From assembly GCF_030269445.1 (NCBI RefSeq), contig NZ_BSTJ01000012.1, forward strand, positions 336,022 to 400,021: a stretch of DNA of 64,000 nucleotides, read 5' to 3'. The position numbers and the translations under genes were made by a program. The notes below the pieces were generated by a model. The model saw nothing but the letters and a program-made list of their open reading frames with translations, had not been told where the DNA came from and did no database searches. Shown here piece after piece: positions 27,273 to 35,817 of the stretch (its first letter is position 1; each line of letters opens with the position of its first letter). Origin of the DNA: Actinoallomurus iriomotensis (GTDB lineage Bacteria; Actinomycetota; Actinomycetes; Streptosporangiales; Streptosporangiaceae).

Positions 27273-27950
27273 ATGTTGGACACATCCGTCAAGAAGTCCG
27301 TCGCGCGATCTGGTGGCAGGAATTCCGGCAAACAGTCGGGGAAGCGACAAAAAGTGCACATGGGGGCCGCGGCCCAGCAGTACGCGGCCCTCGGCTGGCC
27401 CTGTTGTCCCGGCGCGCAGCCGGCCACCGACCGGACGCGCGCCTGCTCGTGCGACCGGATCGGCTGCCCGTCGCCGGGCGCTCATCCGGCGTCGCAGGTA
27501 TGGAAGCTGCAGGCCACGGTCGACACCGACCGCGTCGGCCAGTGGTGGAACGCCGCGCCCGAGGCGAACATCATCCTGCCGACCGGCCGGGTCTTCGACG
27601 TCTTCGACGTGCCCGCGGAGGCCGGGCGGCTCGCGCTGGCCCGCATGGAGCGCGACCAGGCGCCGGTCGGGCCGGTCGCGGCGATGGGCGACGAGCGCTA
27701 CCTGTTCTTCGTCGCGACCAGGGGAGCGCCGGAGGACGAGGACGAGTGGTGGTCCTGCCACCTCGACACCGTGCCCGAGAGCGTCGAGGCCACCCCGGGC
27801 ATGCGCTGGCACTGCCGTGACAGCTACGTCGTGGCGCCGCCGTCGACGCTGCCGTTCGGCCGCGAGGTGAGCTGGGTGGCCTTCCCCGAGAACGCCGCGC
27901 TGCCCGATCCCCTGCGCGTTCTGGAGATCCTCGCGGACGTCTGCGAGTAA
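27273..27950 (+). CDS. bifunctional primase/polymerase N-terminal-like protein
   Basis: A 225-residue protein matching the short stand-alone primase-polymerase-like family found beside hemB/hemL in actinomycetes. Visible are [19 protein letters not shown], a cysteine pair region ([18 protein letters not shown]) that may bind zinc, the [25 protein letters not shown] block and [12 protein letters not shown]. In true archaeo-eukaryotic primases the acidic motif reads DxD; here it is DVFDVP, so catalysis is doubtful. A lysine/serine-rich N-terminal tail of about 28 residues precedes the domain. ATG with a GGAGGGGGAG RBS. Its role, and why it sits among haem genes, are unknown. Confidence 0.75.
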   Translation: MLDTSVKKSVARSGGRNSGKQSGKRQKVHMGAAAQQYAALGWPCCPGAQPATDRTRACSCDRIGCPSPGAHPASQVWKLQATVDTDRVGQWWNAAPEANIILPTGRVFDVFDVPAEAGRLALARMERDQAPVGPVAAMGDERYLFFVATRGAPEDEDEWWSCHLDTVPESVEATPGMRWHCRDSYVVAPPSTLPFGREVSWVAFPENAALPDPLRVLEILADVCE

Positions 27951-28021
27951 CGCCGGGAGCCGCCTGGGCCGCCGGGCGGGTCCCGTCAGGCGCCGGAATC
28001 CGGTCTGGAAGACTCGACGGC

Positions 28022-29311
28022 GTGACTTCGGACCGGATTTCGCAGGAACTCTTCACGCGGGCGGGCGCGGTCGTGCCGGGCGGCGTCAACTCGCCGGTGC
28101 GCGCCTTCCGTGCCGTCGGCGGGACGCCGCGCTTCATCGCGTCCGCTCGCGGGCCGTACCTCACCGACGCCGACGGCAACGAGTACGTCGACCTCATCTG
28201 CTCGTGGGGGCCGATGATCCTCGGCCACGCGCACCCGGCCGTGGTGGAGGCCGTGCAGCGCGCCGCCGCGCTCGGCACGTCGTACGGCGCGCCCACCCGG
28301 GGCGAGGTCGAGCTGGCCGAAGAGATCGTCGAGCGGACGCCGGTCGAGCAGGTCCGGCTCGTGAGCTCGGGCACCGAGGCCACCATGTCGGCGATCCGGC
28401 TGGCACGCGGCTTCACCGGCCGATCCAAGATCGTGAAGTTCTCCGGCTGTTACCACGGCCACTCCGACGGCCTGCTGGCCTCGGCCGGCTCAGGCGTGGC
28501 GACGTTCGGCCTGCCCGACTCGCCGGGCGTCACCGGCGCGGCGACCGCGGACACCATCGTGCTCGGCTACAACGACCTGCCCGCGGTCGAGGAGGCCTTC
28601 GCCGCGAACGGCGACGAGATCGCCTGCGTCATCACCGAGGCCTGCCCGGCGAACATGGGCATCGTGCCGCCGCTCGACGACTTCAACCTGCGGCTCAAGG
28701 CCATCTGCGCGCAGTACGGCGCGCTGCTGATCATGGACGAGGTGCTGACCGGCTTCCGCGTGTCGCGGTCGGGCTGGTACGGCATCGACGGTGTGGCCGG
28801 CGACCTGGTGACGTTCGGGAAGGTCATGGGCGGCGGACTGCCCGCGGCGGCGTTCGGCGGCCGGGCCGACATCATGGCGAAGCTGGCCCCGGCCGGCCCG
28901 GTGTACCAGGCCGGCACGCTGTCGGGTAACCCGCTGGCCACGGCCGCCGGCCTGGCCACGCTGCGCGGCGCGACCGACGAGGTCTACGCCCGCGTCGGCC
29001 ACGCGGCGGAGACGGTGGCGGCCCTCGCGACCGCCGCGCTGGCCAAGGAGGGCGTGCCACACCGGCTCCAGACCGCGGGCAACCTGTTCTCGATCTTCTT
29101 CGCCGACGGCGAGGTGCGCGACTTCGCCGCCGCCCAGCGCCAGGACGTCAAGCGGTACGCGGCGTTCTTCCACGCCGCGCTGGAGCACGGCGTCCACCTG
29201 CCCCCGTCGTCGTACGAAGCGTGGTTCCTGTCGGCCGCGCACGACGACGCGGCACTGGAACGCGTCGCCGAGGCCCTGCCCCACGCGGCCCGCGCCGCCG
29301 CCGAGGCCTGA
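28022..29311 (+). CDS. hemL: glutamate-1-semialdehyde 2,1-aminomutase
   Basis: A 429-residue PLP enzyme converting glutamate-1-semialdehyde to 5-aminolevulinate, following HemA. It opens with the family-specific [22 protein letters not shown]. Other blocks are [40 protein letters not shown], the PLP-aspartate region [15 protein letters not shown], and [17 protein letters not shown] with the Schiff-base lysine Lys267. Length and motifs are intact. GTG start. It is 70 bp after the primase-like gene on the same strand and likely shares the haem transcript or has a weak internal promoter. A monooxygenase remnant converges on its 3' end. Confidence 0.97.
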   Translation: MTSDRISQELFTRAGAVVPGGVNSPVRAFRAVGGTPRFIASARGPYLTDADGNEYVDLICSWGPMILGHAHPAVVEAVQRAAALGTSYGAPTRGEVELAEEIVERTPVEQVRLVSSGTEATMSAIRLARGFTGRSKIVKFSGCYHGHSDGLLASAGSGVATFGLPDSPGVTGAATADTIVLGYNDLPAVEEAFAANGDEIACVITEACPANMGIVPPLDDFNLRLKAICAQYGALLIMDEVLTGFRVSRSGWYGIDGVAGDLVTFGKVMGGGLPAAAFGGRADIMAKLAPAGPVYQAGTLSGNPLATAAGLATLRGATDEVYARVGHAAETVAALATAALAKEGVPHRLQTAGNLFSIFFADGEVRDFAAAQRQDVKRYAAFFHAALEHGVHLPPSSYEAWFLSAAHDDAALERVAEALPHAARAAAEA

Positions 29312-29329
29312 GTGTGAGGCCGGTGGTTT

Positions 29330-29777
29330 CTACGCCCGGCACAGCACCGTACGCAGTGCGGCTTCCAGACCGGTCGCGTCGGCTTAAGTCCCGGCCTCGG
29401 TAGGCGATGACGCCGTCCGGGCGCACGAGTACCCCGCCCGACGGGGTGAGGCCGTAGGCGGCCGGCCAGGCGTCCTTCGGGGCCTGGAGATCCCCGTCGG
29501 GGCCGATGCGGAAGCCGTCCAGCCCGACGCCGAGCCGCCCGGCCGCCGTTCGGCCCGCCTCCTGCCACGCCGTGCCTTCGCTCAGCAGCACGAAGGCGCG
29601 GCCGAACAGCAGGGTGGCCGGGTCCAAGGGCTCGGCCACGGACTCGTCTCGCAGGCCGGGCGCGTGGCGCTGGATCATGTTCGCGTACTGCTGTTCGGCG
29701 TAGGCGTCGGCGAGCGGCCGTCGCTCGGCGTCGTGTAAGTCGAGGAGCCGTGGCCCGGCGCCGCCGTTCAGTGCCAC
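29330..29777 (-). pseudogene. C-terminal remnant of a second FAD-dependent monooxygenase
   Basis: The minus strand reads GGAGPRLLDLHDAERRPLADAYAEQQYANM, the end of a flavin hydroxylase FAD domain, then the C-terminal thioredoxin-like domain (AFVLLSEGTAWQEAGR, GGVLVRPDGVIAYRGRD). After RGRD the frame must shift once to continue ADATGLEAALRTVLCRA-stop. The roughly 380 N-terminal residues with the FAD loop are missing and no start signal is present. It is the same enzyme class as the remnant at 7.2-8.1 kb but too diverged to be a recent copy of it. Non-functional. Confidence 0.75.
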
Positions 29778-29884
29778 CGCCGGTGGTGGCGCGATCGGGG
29801 ACGGTGACGGCGAGATCGCTCACCTCGACGGCGGTACGGATGAGCCCCACGCACCGTGCGTCGGTCGCGTCCTGTTCGTCCCCC

Positions 29885-29989
29885 CGCGACTACGACGAGG
29901 AGGCGCTCGCGTTGTTCGTTGAGCTGTACACCAGGCTCAACGCCGGAGCCAGGGAACTGACGGGCGAGATCGGCGCCATGGACGACTGA
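29885..29989 (+). pseudogene. possible C-terminal remnant of a regulator
   Basis: RDYDEEALALFVELYTRLNAGARELTGEIGAMDD-stop looks like the last helices of a helix-turn-helix regulator of the kind encoded opposite FAD monooxygenases. Nothing upstream in frame resembles a DNA-binding domain and there is no RBS. I do not recognise the family with certainty. It could be a chance open frame. Confidence 0.25.
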
Positions 29990-29999
29990 GATCCGGGGC

Positions 30000-30917
30000 T
30001 CAGGGGGCGAGGGCCTCGAGGATCTCCTTGGCGCGTGCCGTGGCCGACTCGGGAGCGATGTCCGGATTGCCGACGAGCGGGTCCCAGTTGAGGTCGTAGA
30101 ACAGTTCGGTGACGCCCTGCTCACCGAGCCATTCGACGTCCTCGCGGATCTGCTCGTACGTGCCGGTCAGGCGGACGCGTCCGCCCGCCTCGTCCCGCTG
30201 TTCCTCGCCGGCTCGTACGACGCCGCGGACCACGACGCGCACGGAGTCCGGGTCCCGGCCGGCCTCCGCGGCGGCGTTCCGTACGACGGCGATCTGCTCG
30301 TGGATCCTGGTCAGGTCGGTGGCGCTGCGGCTGATCCAGCCCGCGCCGAGGCGCCCGGCGCGTTTCAGGGCGGCTTCGACGGTGCCGCCGAGGAGCACCG
30401 GCGGGCCCGGCCGCTGCACCGGCTTGGGGGCCATCCGGCTCGGCGGGATCGTGTAGAACTCGCCTTCGTACGAGCTGACCTCGTCCGCCCAGAGCGTGTG
30501 CAGCGCGGCCACGTACTCCTCGGCGCGGGCGCCACGGCGTTCCATCGACGCGCCGCTGGCGATGAACTCCTCGCGCTGCCAGCCGGTGCCCAGGCCCAGG
30601 TCGAACCGTCCACCGGACAGGACGTCCAGCGTGGCCGCCTGCTTGGCGAGATAGGCCGGCGACACGAACGGAAGGTTCAGCACGGCGACGCCGAGCCGGA
30701 TCCGGGAGGAACGGGCGGCGGCGAAGGTCAGCGCGCCGAGCGGGTCCAGAACGCTGCGGTAGACCGGCGCCATCGCGTCCTTGTCGGCCGGCGTCAGCAG
30801 GCGGTGGAACGACCACAGCTCGTGGTACCCGAGTTCCTCGGCCCGGCCGGCGAAGTAACCGAGGTTGTCCGGGCCGGCCCATGCGCCCGCGACCGGGGCG
30901 CCGAATCCGATCTTCAT
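30000..30917 (-). CDS. LLM class (F420-dependent) oxidoreductase
   Basis: A 305-residue luciferase-like TIM-barrel enzyme. Signatures are MKIGFGAPVAGAWAGPDNLGYFAGRAEELGYHELWSFHRL, the RIRLGVAVLNLPFVSPAYLAKQAATLDVLSGGRFDLGLGTGWQREEF block with the conserved LGxGxGW-type loop, and PPVLLGGTVEAALKRAGRLGAGW. Members of this actinobacterial branch typically use the deazaflavin F420, though FMN cannot be excluded. Its ATG overlaps the stop of the DapA-like gene (ATGA), so it is the third gene of a compact operon led by an EamA transporter. The pathway is not recognised: a reductase acting on a ketoacid-derived compound is a reasonable guess only. Confidence 0.88.
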   Translation of the reverse strand: MKIGFGAPVAGAWAGPDNLGYFAGRAEELGYHELWSFHRLLTPADKDAMAPVYRSVLDPLGALTFAAARSSRIRLGVAVLNLPFVSPAYLAKQAATLDVLSGGRFDLGLGTGWQREEFIASGASMERRGARAEEYVAALHTLWADEVSSYEGEFYTIPPSRMAPKPVQRPGPPVLLGGTVEAALKRAGRLGAGWISRSATDLTRIHEQIAVVRNAAAEAGRDPDSVRVVVRGVVRAGEEQRDEAGGRVRLTGTYEQIREDVEWLGEQGVTELFYDLNWDPLVGNPDIAPESATARAKEILEALAP

Positions 30918-31792
30918 AGGGTCCATCCTGCGTCCAACGCGGCCAGCGCGTCCATCGCCGCGTCGAGCGAGTCGGCGGCCGGAGCACGCAGCGGCGCCCG
31001 TACGGCCGGGCGGGCGATCAGGCCCTGCCGGGCCAGCACCGCCTTGATGACACTCGGCGACGGCTCGGCGAACAGCGCGCGGGTCAGCGGCAGCAGCGAA
31101 CGGTGCAGCGAACGCCCCCGCTCGGCGTCCCCGGCGCGTACGGCCGAGATCATCGCGGCGAACGCGGCCGGGGCGACGTTCCCGGACGCCGCGATCCCGC
31201 CGGCCGCGCCCAGCGCGAGCATCGGGTACAGGAAGGCGTCGTCGCCGCACAGCACGTCGCGGCTGCCGGCCAGCAGGGTCAGTGTGTCGGCGTCCACGGA
31301 TCCGGGGCAGTGCTTGACGCCCGCGACGTGATCGGCGGCCAGCAGCGCGAGCAGGGTCTCGGCACGCAGCGTCTTCCCGGTGCGGTACGGGACGTTGTAG
31401 ACGACGAGCGGGACGCCGGTCGCGGCGCCGACCGCGGCGAAGTGCTCGACCACGCCCTCGTCGGTGGGACGCAGGTAGTACGGCACGACCGCGAGGAGCA
31501 GGTCGGCCGCCTCGGCGCGTTCCTTCGCCTGGCGTACGGAGTCGTCCGTGCCGGCCGTTCCCGCGCCGACGGTCAGCGGTGTGCCGTACGCGTCGCTGAC
31601 CCGGCGGCAGACCTCGACGACGGTGCGGCATTCGGCCTCGGTCAGCATCGGCGCCTCGCCGGTCGTGCCCAGTGCGACCAGGCCGGCCGCGCCGTGGTCG
31701 AGGATGTGGTGCGCGAGCCGTTCCAGCGAGGGCACGTCGACCGCCCCGTCGTCGGTGAACGGGGTGACGAGCGGCACGTGCACGCCGTTCAT
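30914..31792 (-). CDS. DapA-like dihydrodipicolinate synthase/N-acetylneuraminate lyase superfamily protein
   Basis: A 292-residue class I aldolase. GTTGE (residues 42-46) binds the carboxylate of pyruvate, Tyr132 in VVYNVPYRTGK is the catalytic tyrosine, Lys160 in AGVKHCPGS is the Schiff-base lysine, and PYYLRP carries the second tyrosine of the proton relay. Its use in lysine synthesis is unlikely: the gene sits between a drug/metabolite transporter and an F420-type oxidoreductase, both linked by ATGA overlaps, and is not beside dapB. An aldolase or dehydratase step in catabolism or efflux-linked metabolism fits better. The exact substrate cannot be told from the residues I can see. Confidence 0.85.
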   Translation of the reverse strand: MNGVHVPLVTPFTDDGAVDVPSLERLAHHILDHGAAGLVALGTTGEAPMLTEAECRTVVEVCRRVSDAYGTPLTVGAGTAGTDDSVRQAKERAEAADLLLAVVPYYLRPTDEGVVEHFAAVGAATGVPLVVYNVPYRTGKTLRAETLLALLAADHVAGVKHCPGSVDADTLTLLAGSRDVLCGDDAFLYPMLALGAAGGIAASGNVAPAAFAAMISAVRAGDAERGRSLHRSLLPLTRALFAEPSPSVIKAVLARQGLIARPAVRAPLRAPAADSLDAAMDALAALDAGWTL

Positions 31793-32688
31793 CGGACGCC
31801 CACCGGCTGCGGGACGTTCTCCGGGCCTCCGACGCGGCGGCGCCGGACGCTGCCGAGCGCCACGCCGCCGACGATGAGCACGGCCGCGACCATGTCCGTG
31901 ACGGTGATCCGCTCGCCCAGGAACAGCGCCGCCGAGGACATGCCGAACGGCGGCACGAGCAGGGAGTACATCGCGACCTGCCCGGCGTCGTACCGGCGCA
32001 TCAACCGGCCCCAGAGCCCGAAGCCGACCAGCGTCGAGATGTAGGCGATGTAGAACAGCGAGCCCAGGGCACCGAGAGAGAGGTGGGCGAGCGCGTGCGC
32101 GTCCGCGCGTGGCCCCTCGAAGATCAGGGACAGGCCCAGCAGGGGGAGGGGCGGCACGAGGCTGACCCAGACCATGAACGCCAACGCGTCCGGCGGACCG
32201 GCCGTGCGCAGGCCGATGTTGGCGAGCCCCCACATGCCGGCCGCCACGACGCACAGCACGAACGCGAGAAGCGGGCTGCCCTGGCCGAGCGACAGGCCGA
32301 TCAGCCCGATCCCGGCGAAGGCGACGACCATGCCGGCCACCTGCGTCCGGCGCGGGCGCTCACGCAGCATCACGGCCGCGAGCAGCGCGGTGAACAGGGC
32401 CTGCATCTGGAGTACCAGTGAGGACAGGCCGGCCGGCATTCCCATGTGCATGCCGATGAACAGCAGCCCGAACTGCCCGACTCCCAACGGCAGCCCGACG
32501 AGGACGAACCAGCGCCAGGGGATCGCCGGGCGCCGGACGAACAGGACGGCGGGGAAGGCGGCGGCGACGAACCGCAGACCGGCGAAGAGCAACGGCGGCA
32601 GCGAGGCGAGCCCGACGTCGATGACGACGAAGTTGACGCCCCAGATCACCGCGATCAGCACCGCGACCGCGACGTGGCGAGGTTTCAT
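31789..32688 (-). CDS. EamA/DMT family transporter
   Basis: A 299-residue integral membrane protein with ten hydrophobic segments in two EamA repeats. The first repeat opens AVLIAVIWGVNFVVIDVGLASLPPLLFAGLRF and the second begins FVLCVVAAGMWGLANIGLRTAGPPDALAFMVWVSLVPPLP. Family members export amino acids, metabolites or toxic compounds. I choose the ATG MKPRHVAVAV; TTG 32712 would add eight hydrophilic residues. No good RBS is visible, so it may be translated from a very short leader. First gene of a three-gene operon, divergent from a lysR gene whose product probably controls it. Confidence 0.87.
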   Translation of the reverse strand: MKPRHVAVAVLIAVIWGVNFVVIDVGLASLPPLLFAGLRFVAAAFPAVLFVRRPAIPWRWFVLVGLPLGVGQFGLLFIGMHMGMPAGLSSLVLQMQALFTALLAAVMLRERPRRTQVAGMVVAFAGIGLIGLSLGQGSPLLAFVLCVVAAGMWGLANIGLRTAGPPDALAFMVWVSLVPPLPLLGLSLIFEGPRADAHALAHLSLGALGSLFYIAYISTLVGFGLWGRLMRRYDAGQVAMYSLLVPPFGMSSAALFLGERITVTDMVAAVLIVGGVALGSVRRRRVGGPENVPQPVGVR

Positions 32689-32712
32689 AAGGCCGATGCT
32701 GCGCCCGACCAA

Positions 32713-32750
32713 TATTTAGGACAAGCGACTATTTATTAAGACATATATGT
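32713..32750. promoter_or_regulatory. AT-rich divergent promoter/operator region between eamA and lysR
   Basis: An AT-rich island in a GC-rich genome. It contains TATTTA twice (32713-32718 and 32730-32735, 17 bp apart) and a perfect ACATATATGT palindrome (32741-32750) just before the lysR start. Likely LysR binding site and both promoters. Confidence 0.5.
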
Positions 32751-32761
32751 AGTATTGCTTC

Positions 32762-33691
32762 ATGCTCGATCTCGACCGTCTGCGCGCTCTCAGCGCGGTT
32801 GCCACGTACGGGTCGGTGAGCGCCGCCGCCGACGTCCTGCACGTCACGACCTCCGCCGTCTCCCAGCAGGTCGCCAAGCTCGAACGGGAGACCGGACAGA
32901 AACTGCTCGAACGCTACGGGCGCGGCGTGCGCCTGACCGACGCCGCCGAGCTGCTGGCGGCGCACGCGGAGCGCATCCTCGCGATGGTCGAGGCGGCCGA
33001 GTCGGACCTGGAGGCCCAGCGCGGACAGGTGGTCGGAGAGCTGGCCGTGGCGGCGTTCCCCACGGCCGCGCGCGGCCTGCTGCCGCCGACGCTGCGCGCG
33101 CTGGGCCGCGAACACCCGCGCCTGCGCGTGTGCCTGCGCGAGCAGGAACCCCACTCGGCCGTGCCGCTGGTCGTCCGCGGCGAGGTCGACCTGGCGGTCG
33201 TGCAGGACTGGTTCAACGTGCCGCTCGCCATTCCGGACGGGCTGCTCAAGGCGGCGGTCGTCGACGACGTCGCGGACGTGGCACTGCCCGGCGACCACCC
33301 GTTCGCCGCGCGTTCGGTGATCGATCTCGGTGATCTGCACGAGGACTCCTGGATCGCCCAGTCCCCGGGCGCCATCTGCCGCGACTGGCTGGTCCACACG
33401 CTGCGCTCGGTGGACCTCGAACCCCGCATCGACCACACCGCCGACGAGTACGCGACCCAGCTGGCGCTGGTCGAGGCCGGACTCGGCGTCGCCGTCCTTC
33501 CCCGCCTGGGCCGCTGCGACGTCCCCGCGGGCGTCCGGATCATCCCTGTCCGGCCGGCCCTGACCCGGCACGTGTACGCGATCTGGCGCGCCGAGGCCGC
33601 CCGCCGCCCGGCCATCCGAGCCGCGGTCTCCGCCCTCCGCGCCTGCGCCCCGGCGCTGGTCGGCACCACCGCCGAGGACCCGGCGGCCTGA
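32762..33691 (+). CDS. LysR family transcriptional regulator
   Basis: A 309-residue LysR regulator. The N-terminal winged helix is MLDLDRLRALSAVATYGSVSAAADVLHVTTSAVSQQVAKLERETGQKLLERYGRGVRLTDAAELL, followed by the coiled linker helix and an effector-binding domain of the periplasmic-binding-protein type (GELAVAAFPTAARGLLPPTLRAL). It is transcribed divergently from the eamA-dapA-LLM operon, the usual arrangement for an activator and its target. The intergenic DNA has an AT-rich core and a perfect 10-bp palindrome. The inducer is presumably a substrate or product of that operon and is unknown. Confidence 0.9.
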   Translation: MLDLDRLRALSAVATYGSVSAAADVLHVTTSAVSQQVAKLERETGQKLLERYGRGVRLTDAAELLAAHAERILAMVEAAESDLEAQRGQVVGELAVAAFPTAARGLLPPTLRALGREHPRLRVCLREQEPHSAVPLVVRGEVDLAVVQDWFNVPLAIPDGLLKAAVVDDVADVALPGDHPFAARSVIDLGDLHEDSWIAQSPGAICRDWLVHTLRSVDLEPRIDHTADEYATQLALVEAGLGVAVLPRLGRCDVPAGVRIIPVRPALTRHVYAIWRAEAARRPAIRAAVSALRACAPALVGTTAEDPAA

Positions 33692-33702
33692 GAGGCCCGT
33701 GC

Positions 33703-33726
33703 GGAACCCGCCGGCTCGCGGTTTCC
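33703..33726 (+). terminator. hairpin downstream of lysR
   Basis: GGAACCCGC and GCGGTTTCC pair with one G-T wobble around a 6-base loop, about 12 bp after the lysR stop. Probable terminator. Confidence 0.4.
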
Positions 33727-33817
33727 AAAGGTGGGCGGCGGGGTCAGGAAGACTTCACCAAGGCGCGCCACCCGGCTGGTCCGTGAGCGCCCGCCGGCCG
33801 GTAGTGTGGGGCGCGCC

Positions 33818-34450
33818 ATGAAGACGATCGTCCATCTGCTGCGCCACGGTGAGGTGTACAACCCCGAAGGGGTGCTGTACGGGCGCCTGCCGGGCTACCA
33901 CCTCAGCGACGACGGTCGGCTCATGGCCGAGGCGGCCGCCAAGTGGCTCGACGGGCGTGACATCACCGTGCTGTGCTCCTCGCCCATGGAGCGCGCGCAG
34001 GAGACCGCGGAGCCGATCGCCGAGACGCTTCGCCTTCCGGTCGGCATCGACGAGCGGCTGATCGAGGCCGGTAACCACTTCGAGGGCCACACGTTCGGGG
34101 TCGGCGACGGGTCGCTGCGCCGCCCCCAGCACTGGCCGTACCTCTGGAATCCCTTTCGTCCCTCCTGGGGCGAGCCCTACGAGCAGATCGCCCGGCGCAT
34201 GCTGGCCGCCATGGCCGACGTGCGCGACGCGGCCGAAGGGCACGAAGCGGTCTGCGTCAGTCACCAACTGCCCGTCTGGGTGACCCGCCGCAAGGTCGAG
34301 GGCCGCTCGCTGTGGCACCACCCGGCCCGGCGCCAGTGCGGTCTGGCCAGCGTCACGAGCTTCACGTACGACGACGGCCGCATCGTCAAGGTGGACTACG
34401 CCGAACCGGCGGGGGCGCTGTCGCGGCGCCCCAATGTGCCCGGCGCCTGA
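33818..34450 (+). CDS. histidine phosphatase family protein (phosphoglycerate-mutase-like)
   Basis: A 210-residue member of the two-histidine phosphatase superfamily. The catalytic motif is HLLRHGEVYNP with the phospho-accepting histidine in RHG; the SPMERAQETAEPIAETL segment gives the conserved arginine, an acidic residue lies in RLIEAGN, and the second histidine is in VCVSHQLPVW. In many actinobacteria this gene directly precedes the thiol-disulphide and cytochrome c assembly genes, as here. I start at the ATG MKTIVHLL; the longer frame upstream lacks family similarity. Metabolite specificity is not known, and glycolytic mutase activity is unlikely. Confidence 0.9.
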   Translation: MKTIVHLLRHGEVYNPEGVLYGRLPGYHLSDDGRLMAEAAAKWLDGRDITVLCSSPMERAQETAEPIAETLRLPVGIDERLIEAGNHFEGHTFGVGDGSLRRPQHWPYLWNPFRPSWGEPYEQIARRMLAAMADVRDAAEGHEAVCVSHQLPVWVTRRKVEGRSLWHHPARRQCGLASVTSFTYDDGRIVKVDYAEPAGALSRRPNVPGA

Positions 34451-34468
34451 CCCCTCGGGCACAATAAG

Positions 34469-34485
34469 TACTACGCCCTGTAGTA
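34469..34485. promoter_or_regulatory. TACTAC/GTAGTA dyad before tlpA
   Basis: TACTAC-GCCCT-GTAGTA is an inverted repeat 15 bases before the GTG start. It resembles the BlaI/MecI-family operator TACTAC(N)GTAGTA of actinobacteria, apart from spacer length. Blocking ribosome access or transcription are both possible. Confidence 0.4.
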
Positions 34486-34499
34486 GTAGGAGTCTCACC

Positions 34500-35075
34500 G
34501 TGATCCGACGTGTGTTCACCGTGCCGGCCGTCGTCCTCCTCGGCGGTGTTCTCGCGGGCTGCGCGGGTGCCTCGGCCGTGCAGAGCGGCGCGGGCGCGGG
34601 CGACTCGCGCTATGTCGCCGGCGACAACGTCAGCGAGATCGTCAAGGACCGCAAGCCCGCGCCCGCGGTCCAGGGCACCACGCTCGACGGCAAGCCGTTC
34701 AAGCTGTCCGACTACACCGGCAAGATCGTCGTGGTGAACTTCTGGGCGTCGTGGTGCGCGCCCTGCCGTGCCGAGGCGCCCACGATGCAGAAGATCTCCG
34801 ACGAGAACAAGGACTCCGGCGTGCAGTTCGTCGGCGTGGACATCAAGGACGGCAAGGACAACGCCCAGGCGTTTCTGCGCACGTACAAGATCACTTATCC
34901 CAGCCTGTTCGACCAGGCGGGGCAGATCGCGCTGGCGTTCCGCGACATCCCGCCCAACGCCGTGCCCTCCACGCTCATCGTCGACCGCAAGGGCCAGATC
35001 GCGGCCCGCGCCATCGGCAGCGTCTCCTACACCTCGCTGCGCGACATCGTCACGCGTCTGGCGGCGGAGAAGTGA
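34500..35075 (+). CDS. TlpA/ResA-family thiol-disulphide reductase lipoprotein
   Basis: A 191-residue exported thioredoxin-like protein. The N-terminus is a lipoprotein signal with lipobox LLGGVLAGC (Cys21). The thioredoxin fold follows: [26 protein letters not shown], with the reactive CxxC at Cys86 and Cys89, and a cis-proline in [10 protein letters not shown]. ResA-type proteins keep the haem-binding cysteines of apocytochrome c reduced. CcdA, encoded next, would supply the electrons from the cytoplasm. GTG start with an AGTAGGAG RBS, preceded by a TACTAC/GTAGTA dyad. The context with ccdA-resB-ccsB makes the role secure. Confidence 0.93.
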   Translation: MIRRVFTVPAVVLLGGVLAGCAGASAVQSGAGAGDSRYVAGDNVSEIVKDRKPAPAVQGTTLDGKPFKLSDYTGKIVVVNFWASWCAPCRAEAPTMQKISDENKDSGVQFVGVDIKDGKDNAQAFLRTYKITYPSLFDQAGQIALAFRDIPPNAVPSTLIVDRKGQIAARAIGSVSYTSLRDIVTRLAAEK

Positions 35076-35085
35076 GCCGGGCGAC

Positions 35086-35817
35086 GTGAGTACGGTCACC
35101 AGCGGCTCTCTCGTCCTGGCCTTCCCCGTAGCGGCGGCGGCCGGGCTGGTCTCGTTCCTGTCCCCGTGCGTGCTGCCGCTGGTGCCGGGTTACCTGTCCT
35201 ACGTCACCGGGATGACCGGCGCCGACCTGGCCGCGCAGCGGCGTGGGCGGCTGTTGCTGGGCGTGGGCCTGTTCGTGCTGGGGTTCACGGTGGTGTTCGT
35301 CAGCGCCGGGCTGGCCTTCGGCGGCTTCGGCGCGCTGCTCCAGCGGCACGCGACCGTGCTCACCCGGGTCCTCGGCGCGGTCACGGTCGTGCTCGGCCTG
35401 GCGTTCATGGGGTTCATCCCGGGCCTGCAGCGCACGGTGAAGTCCAGCCGCCTGCCCGCCGCCGGTGTGGCGGGCGCGCCGCTGCTCGGCATGCTGTTCG
35501 GGCTCGGCTGGACGCCCTGCATCGGGCCGACCCTGGCGGCGGTCCAGGCCATGGCCTACAGCGAGGCGAGCGCCACGCGCGGAGCGCTGCTGTCCTTCGC
35601 GTACTGTCTGGGGCTGGGCGTGCCGTTCCTGCTGACCGCGCTGGCCTACCGCCGGGCGCTGGGCGCGTTCGGCTTCGTCAAGCGGCACTACCAGGCCGTG
35701 ATGCGCGTCGGCGGGGGGATGCTCGTCGCGATCGGGCTGCTCCTGGTCACCGGTGCCTGGGCCGACCTGACGATCAAAATGCAAGGCTGGGTATCCGGCT
35801 TCAAGACGGTGATCTGA
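35086..35817 (+). CDS. ccdA: CcdA-type thiol-disulphide electron transfer membrane protein
   Basis: A 243-residue membrane protein with six transmembrane helices. The paired redox cysteines lie in the conserved blocks [20 protein letters not shown] and [15 protein letters not shown], which carry electrons from cytoplasmic thioredoxin across the membrane to the ResA/TlpA-like partner. Length is typical of CcdA, without the fused periplasmic domains of DsbD. GTG start, 10 bp after the tlpA stop, and its own stop is directly followed by the TTG of resB. It is the second gene of the system II cytochrome c maturation operon. Confidence 0.94.
   Translation: MSTVTSGSLVLAFPVAAAAGLVSFLSPCVLPLVPGYLSYVTGMTGADLAAQRRGRLLLGVGLFVLGFTVVFVSAGLAFGGFGALLQRHATVLTRVLGAVTVVLGLAFMGFIPGLQRTVKSSRLPAAGVAGAPLLGMLFGLGWTPCIGPTLAAVQAMAYSEASATRGALLSFAYCLGLGVPFLLTALAYRRALGAFGFVKRHYQAVMRVGGGMLVAIGLLLVTGAWADLTIKMQGWVSGFKTVI

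Noticed and set aside
27098..27820. 240-codon plus-strand frame before and over the primase-like gene
   Set aside because: Out-of-frame shadow of the primase-like gene. The 237-bp gap after hemB holds no other convincing feature that I could see.
30914..32254. 446-codon version of the DapA-like gene starting inside eamA
   Set aside because: The extra N-terminal 154 residues overlap the EamA gene out of frame and do not resemble any domain; the ATG at 31792 with ATGA coupling is better.
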